A stretch of 64,000 nt of DNA, from the NCBI RefSeq assembly GCF_024171495.1, contig NZ_JALJZW010000003.1, positions 326,912 to 390,911 on the forward strand, written 5' to 3'. Source of the DNA: Deinococcus sp. HSC-46F16 (GTDB lineage: Bacteria; Deinococcota; Deinococci; Deinococcales; Deinococcaceae). Shown in pieces: positions 1 to 15,134 of the stretch. Both the position numbers and the translations under genes were made by a program. The notes beneath the pieces are model-generated. The model was not told the origin of the DNA, ran no database searches, and saw only the letters and a list, made by a program, of their open reading frames with translations. How positions within the stretch are numbered: position 1 is the stretch's first letter; each line of letters opens with the position of its first letter.

Positions 1-570
1 GGAGTGGGCGGTCAGGCCGCGCTCCAGAAAGTACCCCTCCCCCACCGCCGCGAGCACGTCGAGGGCGTGGGCATGGGCCGTCCGGGCGGCCGAGCCGGGC
101 GCGGGGGGCCGGGCGAAGGCCGCCACCGCCACGGCGACGGGTTCGGAGTCGGGCAGGCGGGCCTGGGGCACCGTGCCTGAGAGCAGGGCGTCCAGCGTCC
201 TCTCCCCCACCCGTCGCCGCGCCGCGCCCGCTGCCGCCGCCTGGAGCCGCGCCAGCAGCGCATATTCCACCGCCACGGGAACCAGGGGCGCCCACTCCGG
301 CGCCGCCGCCAGACTGAGGCTGCCCACATGCCGCTCGCCGCTCGCGTCGCCGTAGCTCAGGCGGCGGGTCACCTCCGGCCCGGCGGGTTCTCCGGCCACC
401 GCCACCACGTCGCCCCAGCTCGCGCGAATCTCGGCCCGCCCGCCCGTCAGCCGGGCCAGCCGCGCCACGAGTTCGCGCTCGGGTTGAGGCCCGGTGACGG
501 CCTCCCGCAAGGAGCCGAGCAGGGCCGCCAGATCAGGCAGCGCGAGCAGGTCGGGCGAGGTGTCCCGCAT
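1..570 (-). CDS. PucR-family transcriptional regulator, N-terminal part (runs off left edge)
   Basis: The frame is open on the minus strand from an ATG at 568-570 to the window edge (190 codons, no stop). The N-terminus (MRDTSPDLLALPDLAALLG) and the following GAF-like stretch resemble the sensory half of PucR/CdaR-type regulators; the C-terminal helix-turn-helix would lie outside the window. It diverges from the aromatic catabolic operon that starts at 694, so it is the obvious candidate for that operon's regulator. This is inferred from position. A TAGGTT box 8 nt before the start suggests a leaderless transcript. Family assignment is moderate because only the N-terminal part is visible. Confidence 0.6.
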   Translation of the reverse strand, partial: MRDTSPDLLALPDLAALLGSLREAVTGPQPERELVARLARLTGGRAEIRASWGDVVAVAGEPAGPEVTRRLSYGDASGERHVGSLSLAAAPEWAPLVPVAVEYALLARLQAAAAGAARRRVGERTLDALLSGTVPQARLPDSEPVAVAVAAFARPPAPGSAARTAHAHALDVLAAVGEGYFLERGLTAHS

Positions 571-641
571 TTGTCCCAACCTACAACGGAACGGGGAGAG
601 ATTCACGCGCCGCACAAACGGGCGCACCGGAGGGCGGGCCG

Positions 642-647
642 TATGCT
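642..647 (+). promoter_or_regulatory. Candidate -10 box (TATGCT) of the hpa operon
   Basis: The 123-bp divergent region 571-693 contains TATGCT 46 nt before the first hpa start codon. No convincing -35 box is visible at 17 bp, which fits an activator-dependent promoter. The evidence is motif only. Confidence 0.35.
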
Positions 648-693
648 GGGAGCCACACCACCACGTTTTCTTGCCCACGAACGGAGTCCAACC

Positions 694-1494
<801 letters not shown>

Positions 1495-1538
1495 ACCAGC
1501 CGGGGACGACCCTCATGCGGCGGGCGGAAGCTGCGGGC

Positions 1539-2296
1539 ATGAAACGCCAGCGTTTCCTGACCCTGGGCCTCGCGCTCTCGGCCCTCGCCCTGGCCGCGCC
1601 GCAGCGGTATGAGGTGCGTGCCTTTGTCAATGCCAGCGGGGAGGTCGGAGGCGTGCGCCCCGCCTTCGCGTGGTGTGACGCGCCGGACCGGGTGCTGGCC
1701 GTCACCCAGCCCGCCAACGATCCCCGGACCACCGCCCAACCCGTCACGCTGCACCGCTGGCTCAAGCGCCCGCAACCGGAGTCGGACACGGGGAAGCTGA
1801 CGGCTCCCTATCTGCTGGGGCCGAGTGAGGGAGCGGCCGGGAGTGTCTACACCCGCCTCTCCTTCCCGGATGGGTCGGGGGCGAACTCAAACTTCTACAT
1901 CCGCACCAGCAACGTCGAGAACATCTTCGACCCCGCCTACAAGATGACCCGCGTGAACGAGTTCCGTACGCCGGAAGGCTCCTTCCGCTGCCGCTATCAG
2001 CCGCAAGCCGTGTTCATGGGTGCGACGGCCAAGCGCACGGTGATTGTCTGGGACAACGGCAGGGCGGCCACCTACGCCACCCGGAACTTCGACGGGACGC
2101 CGGGGGTGTACGTGACGGGCGGGAAGGTCGCGCAGGACGACCTTGGGCCGGAGTACACCTTCCAAAGTGGGAGCCACACCTACCTCGTGAAGTTCCATCC
2201 CTACGCCGCCTTCGTGCGGGTGCAGCGGGGCGGACGCACCCTGCGGACCGAGACCTTCCTCGCCTACTCCTACAGCCAACCCGTTCAGGAGCAACC

Positions 2297-2300
<4 letters not shown>
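1539..2300 (+). CDS. Secreted protein of unknown function in the hpa operon
   Basis: This 253-residue protein starts with an evident signal peptide (MKRQRFLTLGLALSALALAA), which decides the ATG at 1539 over upstream in-frame codons. The mature part is rich in Tyr, Thr and Arg, looks beta-rich and has no motif I recognise. It lies 44 nt after the FAH gene and overlaps the next gene, hpaE, by ATGA, so it is cotranscribed with aromatic catabolism genes. A role in substrate binding or envelope handling would be a guess. I do not recognise the family. Confidence 0.6.
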
Positions 2301-4671
<2,371 letters not shown>

Positions 4672-4672
4672 C

Positions 4673-5044
4673 GTGGCCGTGCTGGAACACGTCGCCTTCA
4701 GGGCCAGAGATCTCGGCCGCACCCAGGTTTTTTACGAGTTGCTTGGCGCGGAAACGTCCCTGCGCGGAGAGAGGCTGCTCGCCACTTTTCGCGGTGGGAC
4801 GCGACTGATCTTCGACCGCAGCGAGACGGCACCCGACGTGGCTGCCGTGACGTATCTGGGCCTTGAACTGGACTCGTTCGACGAGGTGGACCGATTGCTT
4901 GCCCGCATCTCCGAACAGACCAGCATCCAGCACGACATGCGCGAGCACTACCGGCACACCACCGGCCCCTACGGCTTTTTCGTGACCGATCCCGACGGCT
5001 ACGTCCTCAAAGTCTTCAAGTACCACGGCGCCGAAGAGGCGTAA
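4673..5044 (+). CDS. VOC-superfamily protein (glyoxalase/dioxygenase fold), one metal ligand apparently lost
   Basis: A 123-residue protein from GTG 4673, with a GGAGG-like site overlapping the previous gene's end. One VOC unit is visible: [11 protein letters not shown] with FYELLGAE at the N-terminus and [10 protein letters not shown] at the C-terminus. In the usual motif (DPDGxxIEL) the glutamate is a metal ligand; here lysine occupies that place, so metal-dependent catalysis is doubtful. It sits between the epimerase and hpaB and might substitute for an isomerase or act as a binding protein. Function is not assignable from sequence. Confidence 0.7.
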   Translation: MAVLEHVAFRARDLGRTQVFYELLGAETSLRGERLLATFRGGTRLIFDRSETAPDVAAVTYLGLELDSFDEVDRLLARISEQTSIQHDMREHYRHTTGPYGFFVTDPDGYVLKVFKYHGAEEA

Positions 5045-5057
5045 GGAGGCACCCGCT

Positions 5058-8327
<3,270 letters not shown>

Positions 8328-8338
<11 letters not shown>

Positions 8339-8699
8339 GGGGCCGATTGCCGCCGTGATGGTCCACGTGCCGGACGTGCCCGCCGCGCTGGAGTGGTACG
8401 CGCGGGCTTTTCCCGAAGCCGTGCGGCGTCAGGTTGACGGCTTCACGTTGCTGGACCTCGGCGGGGTGACGCTGGAACTCGTGCCTGCCGATGCCAAGGT
8501 CGCGTCGGGGGCGGCGGGCAGTGTGGTGTACTGGTCCGTACCCGACTTCGGGACGCGGCTCGCCCAATGGCAGGCCCGGGGAGCCGAGTTGTACCGTGGA
8601 CCGATGGATATCGAAGACGGGCGGCGGATGGCGCAGGTGCGCGACCCCTGGGGCAATCTGCTGGGTCTGCGTGGGCCGCACCGGGAGCGGACGGCGTGA
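8328..8699 (+). CDS. Small VOC-superfamily protein
   Basis: A 123-residue single-unit VOC protein. GTG 8328 is preferred because GGGAG lies 8 nt upstream; a TTG at 8313 is possible. The fold is visible in [18 protein letters not shown] and the C-terminal [11 protein letters not shown], which again lacks the usual glutamate ligand. It sits between hpaH and hpaI with overlaps at both ends, so its product is made with the pathway enzymes. The true activity is unknown. Confidence 0.7.
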
Positions 8700-9460
8700 C
8701 GGCTCCCAACGCCTTTAAACAGGCGCTGACCTCCGGCCAGCCGCTCTATGGCCTGTGGCTGGCCCTCGCCGACAGCTACAGCGCCGAGGTCTGCGCCGGG
8801 GCAGGCTTCGACTGGCTGGTCGTGGACGGAGAACACGCGCCCAACGACCTGCGGAGCATTCTCGCGCAGCTTCAGGCGCTGGCCCCCTACCCCTCGGCCC
8901 CGGTGGTCCGCCTGCCGGTGGGCGACCCGGTGCAGATCAAGCAGGTGCTCGATATCGGCGCCCGCAACCTGCTCATTCCGATGGTGGAGTCGGCGGCGCA
9001 GGCCCGCGAGTTGGTCGCGGCGACTCGGTACCCGCCGCAGGGCACCCGGGGCGTGGCGAGTGCGCTGGTGCGGGCAAGCGGATTTTCAAGGGATGCCACC
9101 TACTTGCAGCACGCGAACGAGGGCGTCTGCCTGATCGTGCAGGTGGAGTCGGCGGCGGCGCTGATAGAACTGGACGCCATCGCGGCGCTGGAGGGTGTGG
9201 ACGGCGTCTTCGTGGGTCCCGCCGATCTGGCCGCCAGCATGGGACACCTGGGGAACCCGGCGCACCCGGCCGTGCAGGCGGCGATTCAGGATGCCGCAAC
9301 CCGTAGCCGCGCAGCAGGCAAGGCGGCGGGTATCCTCGCCACCGACGAGGAAGCGGCGCGGCGGTATCTGAACTGGGGCTACAGCTTCGTGGCAATCGGC
9401 GTGGACGTATTGCTGTTGACCCGCACCAGCACGGAGTTGTTGGGGCGTTTTCGCAGTTGA
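8696..9460 (+). CDS. hpaI: 4-hydroxy-2-oxo-heptane-1,7-dioate aldolase
   Basis: Class II pyruvate aldolase of 254 residues starting at GTG 8696, which overlaps the previous stop (GTGA). The family core is visible: [13 protein letters not shown] near the N-terminus, a metal-binding glutamate in [12 protein letters not shown] and [15 protein letters not shown]. It splits the hydratase product into pyruvate and succinate semialdehyde, the last pathway step. It is the final gene of the operon and is followed by a palindrome and a hairpin terminator. Confidence 0.9.
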   Translation: MTAPNAFKQALTSGQPLYGLWLALADSYSAEVCAGAGFDWLVVDGEHAPNDLRSILAQLQALAPYPSAPVVRLPVGDPVQIKQVLDIGARNLLIPMVESAAQARELVAATRYPPQGTRGVASALVRASGFSRDATYLQHANEGVCLIVQVESAAALIELDAIAALEGVDGVFVGPADLAASMGHLGNPAHPAVQAAIQDAATRSRAAGKAAGILATDEEAARRYLNWGYSFVAIGVDVLLLTRTSTELLGRFRS

Positions 9461-9466
9461 CCCAGC

Positions 9467-9488
9467 CTGCTCGTCACGTGACGAGCAG
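9467..9488. promoter_or_regulatory. Perfect 22-bp palindrome, copy 1 (half-site CTGCTCGTCAC)
   Basis: A perfect inverted repeat with no spacer, centred on CACGTG, begins 7 nt after the hpaI stop. No T-run follows on either strand, so it does not look like an intrinsic terminator. A near-identical copy lies at 11699-11720, on the other side of rpoD-marR. It may be an operator for a dimeric regulator, MarR being the nearest candidate. Confidence 0.5.
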
Positions 9489-9529
9489 CGAACCAACCTC
9501 AATCCAGGGGCTCCACCCAGGGAGCACAG

Positions 9530-9562
9530 CGGCCATCGGCGACGAACCACCGATGGCCGTTT
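9530..9562 (+). terminator. Intrinsic terminator of the hpa operon
   Basis: A 10-bp perfect stem (CGGCCATCGG and its complement) with a 10-nt loop is followed by TTT. It lies about 70 nt after the hpaI stop. Confidence 0.65.
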
Positions 9563-9615
9563 GCGAGCCGTGTCTAACCTGAGCGCGACCGAGCGAGCAT
9601 CTCTACCGCGTGCCG

Positions 9616-9640
9616 GATATGTATGATATTATATATATTG
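9616..9640 (+). promoter_or_regulatory. AT-rich promoter region of rpoD
   Basis: A 25-bp, almost pure A/T island in very GC-rich DNA contains TATGAT (9622-9627) and overlapping TATATT boxes. A start here would give rpoD a leader of about 215 nt, containing a short hairpin near 9645-9664 and no recognisable riboswitch. Confidence 0.45.
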
Positions 9641-9856
9641 CTGGCGGGTGCCCTGACGGGCGCCTAAGTCTCGCCCCTCCAAGTTTTCCCCAGGTTGATG
9701 GGCACGGGGCGTCCTCAAGTGGCCATGCCGCGCTGAGTGTGCGGCGCCCGCACCTGTTGCCTCTCCGCTGACACCGCCCCAGGGTGGAACGCCCTCCCCT
9801 GCCCTCGCCCACCCCCACTCACGATCCGAGCCGCTTGGATCACCCAGGGAGCCCCC

Positions 9857-11062
9857 ATGACGACCTCATCCCCCTTGACCCCCACCTCACCCCGCGCCCG
9901 TGCCGCCCAGCGCCGCCGGGCTTCTGTCGCCGAAGCCGAGGAGCAGGTGGACACCGCTCTCCCAATCCCCACCGACACGGCCGAGGAAACCGGCGACCTT
10001 GACTTCTTGATGGAGCCCGGAGAGCTGGACCCCGCTGAGAAAGACTTTGACGACGAGACCGAGGAAGACGCGGCGGACACGCAGGCACGGGGAGACGAGG
10101 ACGACTTTCCGCTGGACGAGGAAGCGGCCGCTGCGGCTGTCCAGGGGGACTCGTTGCGGCAGTACCTGAACGAGATCGGGCAGGTGCCGCTGCTGAGCTA
10201 CGCCGAGGAACTCGACCTCGCCCGGCGGTACGAGGAGGGCGAGGAAGCCCGGCGGCGCCTGGCGGCCGAGGATGGCGGCGACCTCGACGACCGCCAGCGC
10301 CGCCGCCTCACGCGGCAGGCCGAGGACGGGGCGGCGGCCAAGCAGGCGCTGACCGAGGCCAACCTCCGGCTGGTCGTGTCCATCGCCAAGAAGTACACCG
10401 GGCGCGGGGTGGGGCTGCTGGACCTGATTCAGGAGGGCAACCTCGGGCTGGTGCGGGCGGTGGAGAAGTTCGAGTACCGCCGGGGATTCAAGTTCTCGAC
10501 CTACGCGACGTGGTGGATTCGTCAGGCGGTCACCCGCGCCCTCGCGGACCAGGCCCGGACCATCCGCGTCCCGGTGCATATGGTCGAGACCATCAATAAG
10601 CTCACCTGGACCAGCCGCCGCCTGGAGATGGAGCTGTCGCGCGAGCCGCTGGACGAGGAACTCGCCGAGGCGATGGGCGCGGGCTGGAGCACCCAGAAGG
10701 TCGACGAGGTGCAGAAGTTGCGCCGCGACCCCATCTCGCTCGAGGCCCCCGTGGGCGAGGAAGGCGACAGCTCCGTGGGGGACTTCATCGCGGACGACCA
10801 CTTTGCCTCGCCCGCCGAGAACGCCAACCAGAGGCTGCTGAGTGACGCCCTCGACCAGGCGCTGGGAGCGCTGGACGAGCGCGAGGCGCGGGTGATCCGG
10901 CTGCGCCACGGCCTCGCCGACGGCCGTCAGCACACGCTGGAAGAGGTCGGGCAGGTCCTGCACGTGACCCGCGAGCGCGTTCGGCAGATCGAGAACAAGG
11001 CCCTGCGCAAGCTCAAGTATCAGGAAGGCCGCACCCGCAAGCTCCACGGCTTCCTCGAATGA
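9857..11062 (+). CDS. rpoD: RNA polymerase primary sigma factor (sigma-70/SigA)
   Basis: A 401-residue sigma-70 factor. An acidic N-terminal extension (about residues 1-95) precedes region 1.2 ([17 protein letters not shown]), region 2 ([51 protein letters not shown]), region 3 and region 4 with the helix-turn-helix [19 protein letters not shown]. It directs core RNA polymerase to -10/-35 promoters. ATG 9857 follows a GGGAG site. Its stop overlaps the marR start (ATGA), so the primary sigma factor and a MarR regulator are cotranscribed, an unusual pairing. Confidence 0.93.
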   Translation: MTTSSPLTPTSPRARAAQRRRASVAEAEEQVDTALPIPTDTAEETGDLDFLMEPGELDPAEKDFDDETEEDAADTQARGDEDDFPLDEEAAAAAVQGDSLRQYLNEIGQVPLLSYAEELDLARRYEEGEEARRRLAAEDGGDLDDRQRRRLTRQAEDGAAAKQALTEANLRLVVSIAKKYTGRGVGLLDLIQEGNLGLVRAVEKFEYRRGFKFSTYATWWIRQAVTRALADQARTIRVPVHMVETINKLTWTSRRLEMELSREPLDEELAEAMGAGWSTQKVDEVQKLRRDPISLEAPVGEEGDSSVGDFIADDHFASPAENANQRLLSDALDQALGALDEREARVIRLRHGLADGRQHTLEEVGQVLHVTRERVRQIENKALRKLKYQEGRTRKLHGFLE

Positions 11063-11589
11063 CTCCGGACCCGCCCCCCCGGCGCAGGACCGCCGTCCCC
11101 GGCAGCACCCCGCCTGCTGCGGCCGACCGGCTGCTGACCGAGACGATTCAGGACCTGTACTGGGCGCTGCGGCGGCTCGCGGACCATGCCACAAGCGCCG
11201 TCACCCTGCCGCTCTCGGAGGTCGAGGTGCTGCGCTGGCTGCACCGGCACCCGGGGTCCAGCGTCTCGGAGATCGCCCGTGACCTGGGACTGCAGCACAG
11301 CAATGTCAGCGTGACCCTGCGCAGCCTGAGTGCCCGCGACCTGATCGTGCGGCGGCCTGACGAGCACGACCGCCGCTGCACACGCCTCTACCCCAGCCCC
11401 ACCGCCGTCGCCACCCGCGCCGAGATCGACGGGGCGTGGGCCACGGCCTTGACCCCTTTTCTGGAAGGGCTCAGCGGGGAGGAGCTGACCGCCCTGCTGG
11501 GCACCCGGCCCCTCTGGGATCGGCTGGCGGCCCTTCGCCCCGCGCTGACCAAGCCTGCCGCCCCTCCGCCGGAGGAGCGGCAGGCTTGA
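11059..11589 (+). CDS. MarR-family transcriptional regulator
   Basis: A 176-residue winged-helix protein. The DNA-binding part runs through [39 protein letters not shown] and the basic wing [13 protein letters not shown], all typical of MarR. It is translationally coupled to rpoD. Its ligand is not predictable. The C-terminal codons overlap a long hairpin (11551-11587), and two copies of a 22-bp palindrome flank the rpoD-marR unit, which could be its operators (inference). Confidence 0.85.
   Translation: MTPDPPPRRRTAVPGSTPPAAADRLLTETIQDLYWALRRLADHATSAVTLPLSEVEVLRWLHRHPGSSVSEIARDLGLQHSNVSVTLRSLSARDLIVRRPDEHDRRCTRLYPSPTAVATRAEIDGAWATALTPFLEGLSGEELTALLGTRPLWDRLAALRPALTKPAAPPPEERQA
11551..11587. 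other. Hairpin overlapping the end of marR
   Basis: AAGCCTGCCGC is matched by its perfect complement 15 nt later, and the loop itself can pair (CCTCCG/CGGAGG). It covers the last marR codons. No T-run follows, so it may protect the mRNA end or slow polymerase before the true terminator at 11637. Confidence 0.5.
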
Positions 11590-11636
11590 CACGCTCTTCG
11601 CCCCAGGCCAGACCTCTCCCGCGCTTGCTGTGCGAA

Positions 11637-11663
11637 TCCCTCTCGGCGGAGAGGGACTTTTTT
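11637..11663 (+). terminator. Strong intrinsic terminator of rpoD-marR
   Basis: An 8-bp perfect stem (TCCCTCTC/GAGAGGGA) with a GGCG tetraloop, followed after one C by six T. Confidence 0.9.
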
Positions 11664-11698
11664 GCCCCCCGGTGGACCTCTTGGACGGCTTCTCCAAG

Positions 11699-11720
11699 TT
11701 GCTCGTCATGTGACGAGCAG
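11699..11720. promoter_or_regulatory. 22-bp palindrome, copy 2
   Basis: It matches the 9467 copy at 20 of 22 positions (TGCTCGTCA, then GTGACGAGCAG) and lies between the convergent marR and rhodopsin genes. The centre is CATGTG rather than CACGTG. No T-run is present. Confidence 0.5.
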
Positions 11721-11722
11721 AC

Positions 11723-11748
11723 GAAAGGAGAGCCCCGCGAGGCTCTCC
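11723..11748 (-). terminator. Terminator of the rhodopsin operon
   Basis: GGAGAGCC and its complement form an 8-bp stem with a 6-nt loop. On the minus strand it is followed by TTTC. It lies about 30 nt after the rhodopsin stop. Confidence 0.6.
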
Positions 11749-11775
11749 AGACGTGGGCGGGAAGGTCAGATCGGC

Positions 11776-12585
11776 TCAGTCGCTTCCCAGCACGGACGGG
11801 GCGGCGCGGCCTTCCTGGGGGAGCGGGCTGCCCACCCCGGCGTCCAGCGTCTTTTCCCGGGCAATGCCGTAGATCAGGAGGCCGTAGAAGACCTTGGCGG
11901 TCAGGTCCGCCACCGAGTGCCCCACCTGGCCCGCGATCAGGGCGGAAGCGCCGGTCAGGCCGAGGAGGGGAAAAGCATAGACCAGGGGGTGCAGGCTCCA
12001 CGACGCCAGCAGCAGCCAGCGCAGCCGGGCGAAGCGCTGCCGGACTCCCGGCGTGTCGTGGCGCACCGCTCCAGCGAGTTCGCCCCACAGCACCGAGAGG
12101 ATATAGAGAAACGGCACGGTGCCCGCCAGGCCCCACAGCGCCCGCGCGAGCAGATTCTCATGTTGGATCTCGCCGGGATAGCCCAGGGCGATCATCAGGG
12201 CGGCGGCACCGCCCAGCCGCACCATCAGCCGGGTGGTCTTCTGGCGCCCGATATCCAGCACCAGCAGCAGGGCGCTGAGAATGAGGGGCACGGTGCCCAG
12301 CCAGTCGGCGTAGCGGGAAGCGTCCTGAAAGGGGAGGCCGGTGGGGCGGTAGCCGCCACCTGCGGGGACGTAGGCGGCCGTCCAGGACCCCAGAATCTGG
12401 GTGTAGTGGTAGCAGGCCATGCCCACGGCGACGGCCATCACGATCAGGGCCGCGCGGTAGGGGCGGCCGACCTGCTCGCGCAGCAGCACGAAGAGCAGGG
12501 CCGCGCCGCCCATCGTGGCGACCGAGAGGTTGAGCACCTGCTGAATGAGGAGAAACTGTTCGCTGGTCAGGGTGGGAAGTGTCAT
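11776..12585 (-). CDS. Microbial (type 1) rhodopsin with a D-T-A TM3 motif
   Basis: A 269-residue seven-helix retinal protein. ATG 12585 is fixed by GGAGG 5 nt upstream. Helix 3 reads RYADWLGTVPLILSA: D94 and T98 match the counter-ion D85 and T89 of bacteriorhodopsin, while the proton-donor place (D96) is alanine. Helix 7 (VADLTAKVFYGLL) has the Schiff-base lysine K231 and keeps the second counter-ion D227; helix 6 has WSLHP. A missing donor is common in sensory or atypical rhodopsins, so light sensing or slow pumping are both possible. The gene is translationally coupled (ATGA) to an upstream gene of unknown function. No carotenoid or retinal-forming gene is in the window. Confidence 0.9.
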   Translation of the reverse strand: MTLPTLTSEQFLLIQQVLNLSVATMGGAALLFVLLREQVGRPYRAALIVMAVAVGMACYHYTQILGSWTAAYVPAGGGYRPTGLPFQDASRYADWLGTVPLILSALLLVLDIGRQKTTRLMVRLGGAAALMIALGYPGEIQHENLLARALWGLAGTVPFLYILSVLWGELAGAVRHDTPGVRQRFARLRWLLLASWSLHPLVYAFPLLGLTGASALIAGQVGHSVADLTAKVFYGLLIYGIAREKTLDAGVGSPLPQEGRAAPSVLGSD

Positions 12586-13385
12586 GGTTCCTCCAGCCAT
12601 TCGCGCAGAAAGCGTTGGCGAAAGCGGTGGGCGGCGTCCGCGCCCGTGACCCGCTCCAGATGCGGCATCAGGTGGTGCAGCAGGGTCGAGACATCGTCCC
12701 GGCCGTGCTCACGCCGCAGCCAGGCCAGCAGCCGGGGAGCACGGTCGTCGAGTTCGGTGTGCAGTTCGCGCTCCAGTGCGGCCCACAGCGAGGACGTGCT
12801 GCGGCGCTCGCGGTCGAGAAAGACCTGAAGGCCGCGGGGCTCGTCCGCCGCCGCCCAGCGAAACAGCGACTTGTGGTAGCCGCCCGGCTCGGCGGGCCAG
12901 GCCGGCGAGCCCTGCCAGCCCCGCGCCCGGTCGCTCCAGACGCGCAGGTCAAAGGCCCGCTCGACCAGCAGCACGCCCGCGTAGTTGCGTCCGTCCAGGA
13001 GGGGCAGCAGGTCGCGGTCCTGCGGGGTCACCGGCTGGCGAAAGGCCACGGTCGTTCCGTGGCTGACGGCGTGGGCCAGCAGTTCCTCCTCGGGTCCCAG
13101 GAAGGCCGCCTGACACCACCCGCCGGGCGCCTGGGCATAGAGGAAGGACAGGGCCTCGGCGGCAGCGGAGTGCTGGCGCGTCCGGGCATAGGTCGGGTGA
13201 CCGGACTCCACCAGAATCCAGCCCCCGGCCCCGGCACGTGGCGAGGGCGCGACGCGCACCAGCACACTGCTCCCGTGAACGGCCCACTCTCCCAGGATCT
13301 GGGGAAGGTCTCGCCCGGCAAACGGGGCCTTTTCCGCCGAACGGTCCAACAGAAGACCAAAGATGGACTCAACTGGGCTGAGCAT
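12582..13385 (-). CDS. Unknown cytosolic protein coupled to the rhodopsin gene
   Basis: A 267-residue protein, taking ATG 13385 as start; an in-frame ATG at 13457 adds an Arg-rich stretch that looks untranslated. No signal peptide or membrane helix is visible. The N-terminal half (ESIFGLLLDRSAEKAPFAGR onward) could be a small sensor or PATAN-like domain; the C-terminal part is charged and helical (WAALERELHTELDDRAPRLL, then HLMPHLERVTGADAAHRFRQ). I recognise no catalytic motif. The stop overlaps the rhodopsin start (ATGA), which implies matched production, so it may be a signalling partner (inference). Confidence 0.65.
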   Translation of the reverse strand: MLSPVESIFGLLLDRSAEKAPFAGRDLPQILGEWAVHGSSVLVRVAPSPRAGAGGWILVESGHPTYARTRQHSAAAEALSFLYAQAPGGWCQAAFLGPEEELLAHAVSHGTTVAFRQPVTPQDRDLLPLLDGRNYAGVLLVERAFDLRVWSDRARGWQGSPAWPAEPGGYHKSLFRWAAADEPRGLQVFLDRERRSTSSLWAALERELHTELDDRAPRLLAWLRREHGRDDVSTLLHHLMPHLERVTGADAAHRFRQRFLREWLEEP

Positions 13386-13489
13386 ACCTGCCTTTCTGCT
13401 TCCCGAACGGCGCAGCGCCCAGCTCCCGCGTCTCGCCGCAGGAATGAACGTTTCCAAGAAAGCGCCTTTCTTTTACCGGCGAGGAAATG

Positions 13490-13600
13490 ACAGAAACCTT
13501 TCACATCAAGCATTCAATTGTGTGATTAACTGAGATCGGAACAAAGAATAAAGCGTGCGGTTACCAAAGAGAAACCATAGAAATCAAGGAAGAGGAGGCG
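13490..13600 (-). promoter_or_regulatory. AT-rich upstream region of the rhodopsin operon
   Basis: This stretch is much richer in A/T than its surroundings and lies upstream (minus sense) of the two-gene rhodopsin operon. It includes TTGAAT and a TTTATTCTTT run. I cannot choose a single promoter, but nothing else explains the composition. Confidence 0.4.
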
Positions 13601-13645
13601 GCCACGACGGAGTTCTGCAGACCGCGCTCCCACCCGCAAAGGGAA

Positions 13646-13678
13646 GGGGGGGCCAGCAGATACGCTGCTGCCCCCCCC
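13646..13678 (-). terminator. Terminator of the DEAD-box helicase gene
   Basis: A very strong hairpin: seven G, one bulge and CAGCAG pair with CTGCTG and seven C around an ATACG loop. On the minus strand it is followed by TTCCCTTT, about 30 nt past the helicase stop. Confidence 0.75.
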
Positions 13679-13706
13679 GATGACCCCCCCTGACTGTTCT
13701 CCAGGG

Positions 13707-15134
13707 TTACCGACCCCGCCGACGCGCCTTTTGCGGCCCGACCCGCCCGGCCCCGGTGCCCGAGTCGAGCCGCTGGGCACCATGCGGGTGCGGCTTGGCC
13801 GCCCGCTTCTGGCCCTGCTCGGGGCGGCTGTGGGCGTGCGTCCCCGAGGCCTCACGCGGAGGCCGGGGCTGGCCCTGCCCGCGTCCCTGGCCGCCTCCGC
13901 GCACGCCGTTGCCGCTGCCCTGGCCCTGCTTTTCCTGAATCGAGCGGTCGATCTGGCCCTCTTCCGGGGTCAGCGGCGGCTGGAGGGCGGCGGGCAGCCC
14001 CCGGCGCACATTGCGCCACAGCTCGCGCTGCTCGGGAATCAGCAGGACGAGGTTCACGCCGGGGCGCCCGGCGCGGGCGGTGCGGCCCGAGCGGTGGACA
14101 TGGTCCTCGGAGGTGGAGGCCACGTCCATGTGAATGACGAGGCGCACCTCCGGCAGGTCGATGCCGCGCCCGGCGATGTCGGTGGCGACGAGCACCCGCG
14201 ACTCGCCCGAGCGCAGCAGGTCCATCGTGCGCTCGCGCTTCTTCTGGTCCATGTTGCCCTGAAGGGCCGTGACCGTCTCGCCGGGGAGCAGCTCATTCAG
14301 CCGCTCGGCCCGCCGTTTGACGAGGGCCTTGGTCCGGCTGAAGATCACCACGCAGCCGCCGGGCGCCCGCAACGCTTCCCGCGCGTGGTCGGCGGCGACC
14401 CGCAGCACGTCCTCGCGGGTGGTGTGCAGCAGGAGGTGGGTGGCCCCGGTCGCCCCGCCCAACACGTCCCCGGTCTGCGGGGCCTCGGCGGCGCGGGCGG
14501 GGGCGATGTCGATGCGCTCGGGCGAGTGCATGAAGCGCTCGGCGACCTCGCGGATGGCGGCGGGAAAGGTCGCGGAGGCCATCGCGATCTGGAGGTCCTG
14601 CCCTGCTGCCTTCTGCGCCGAGCGCAGGATGTCGCCCACGTCCTTGAGGAAGCCCAGCGAGAGCAGCTCGTCGGCCTCGTCGAGTACCACGTAGCGCAGC
14701 CCGGCGAGCGAGAGTTCGCCGCGCGTGATCAGGTCCTTGAGGCGGCCCGGCGTGCCGGCGATCACGCCCTTGCCGCTCGCCTCGGTGCGGGTTTGCGAGG
14801 GCGTGATACCCCCGGTGATGCGTCCGGCAGGCATGCCGAGTTCGCGGGCCACATCACGAATCTGCACCGCGAGTTCGCGGGTGGGCGTCACGACGAGGAC
14901 TTCCGGGCGCATGCCGCGCGTGGGCTTCATGCCGATGCCGCGGGCGGCGGCGGGAATCAGGAAGGCGAGCGTCTTGCCGCTGCCGGTGCGGGCGGTCGTG
15001 ATCACGTCGCGGCCCGCGAGCAGCACGGGAATCGCCCCGGCCTGCACGGGCGTGGGGGTGCGGTCGCCCAGCCACTTGGGCCAGTCGGTCGGGACGGTGG
15101 GGGCGGGGCGAGTCTGGGTCTTGGATAAGGTCAT
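13707..15134 (-). CDS. DEAD-box ATP-dependent RNA helicase
   Basis: A 475-residue helicase with all core motifs: TARTGSGKT (I), PTRELAVQ (Ia), TPGRLKDL (Ib), VLDEADELL (II), SATF (III), a region-V RGIDLPEV and HRSGRTARAG (VI). The last 110 residues are a Gly/Gln/Arg-rich low-complexity tail, as in many RNA-chaperone helicases. ATG 15134 has AGGA 7 nt upstream. It probably remodels RNA in cold or stress conditions or ribosome assembly. The 300-nt upstream gap could be a long leader. Confidence 0.92.
   Translation of the reverse strand: MTLSKTQTRPAPTVPTDWPKWLGDRTPTPVQAGAIPVLLAGRDVITTARTGSGKTLAFLIPAAARGIGMKPTRGMRPEVLVVTPTRELAVQIRDVARELGMPAGRITGGITPSQTRTEASGKGVIAGTPGRLKDLITRGELSLAGLRYVVLDEADELLSLGFLKDVGDILRSAQKAAGQDLQIAMASATFPAAIREVAERFMHSPERIDIAPARAAEAPQTGDVLGGATGATHLLLHTTREDVLRVAADHAREALRAPGGCVVIFSRTKALVKRRAERLNELLPGETVTALQGNMDQKKRERTMDLLRSGESRVLVATDIAGRGIDLPEVRLVIHMDVASTSEDHVHRSGRTARAGRPGVNLVLLIPEQRELWRNVRRGLPAALQPPLTPEEGQIDRSIQEKQGQGSGNGVRGGGQGRGQGQPRPPREASGTHAHSRPEQGQKRAAKPHPHGAQRLDSGTGAGRVGPQKARRRGR

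Noticed and set aside
9467..9488. Palindrome as intrinsic terminator of hpa operon
   Set aside because: No T-run on either strand and a better terminator lies at 9530-9562.
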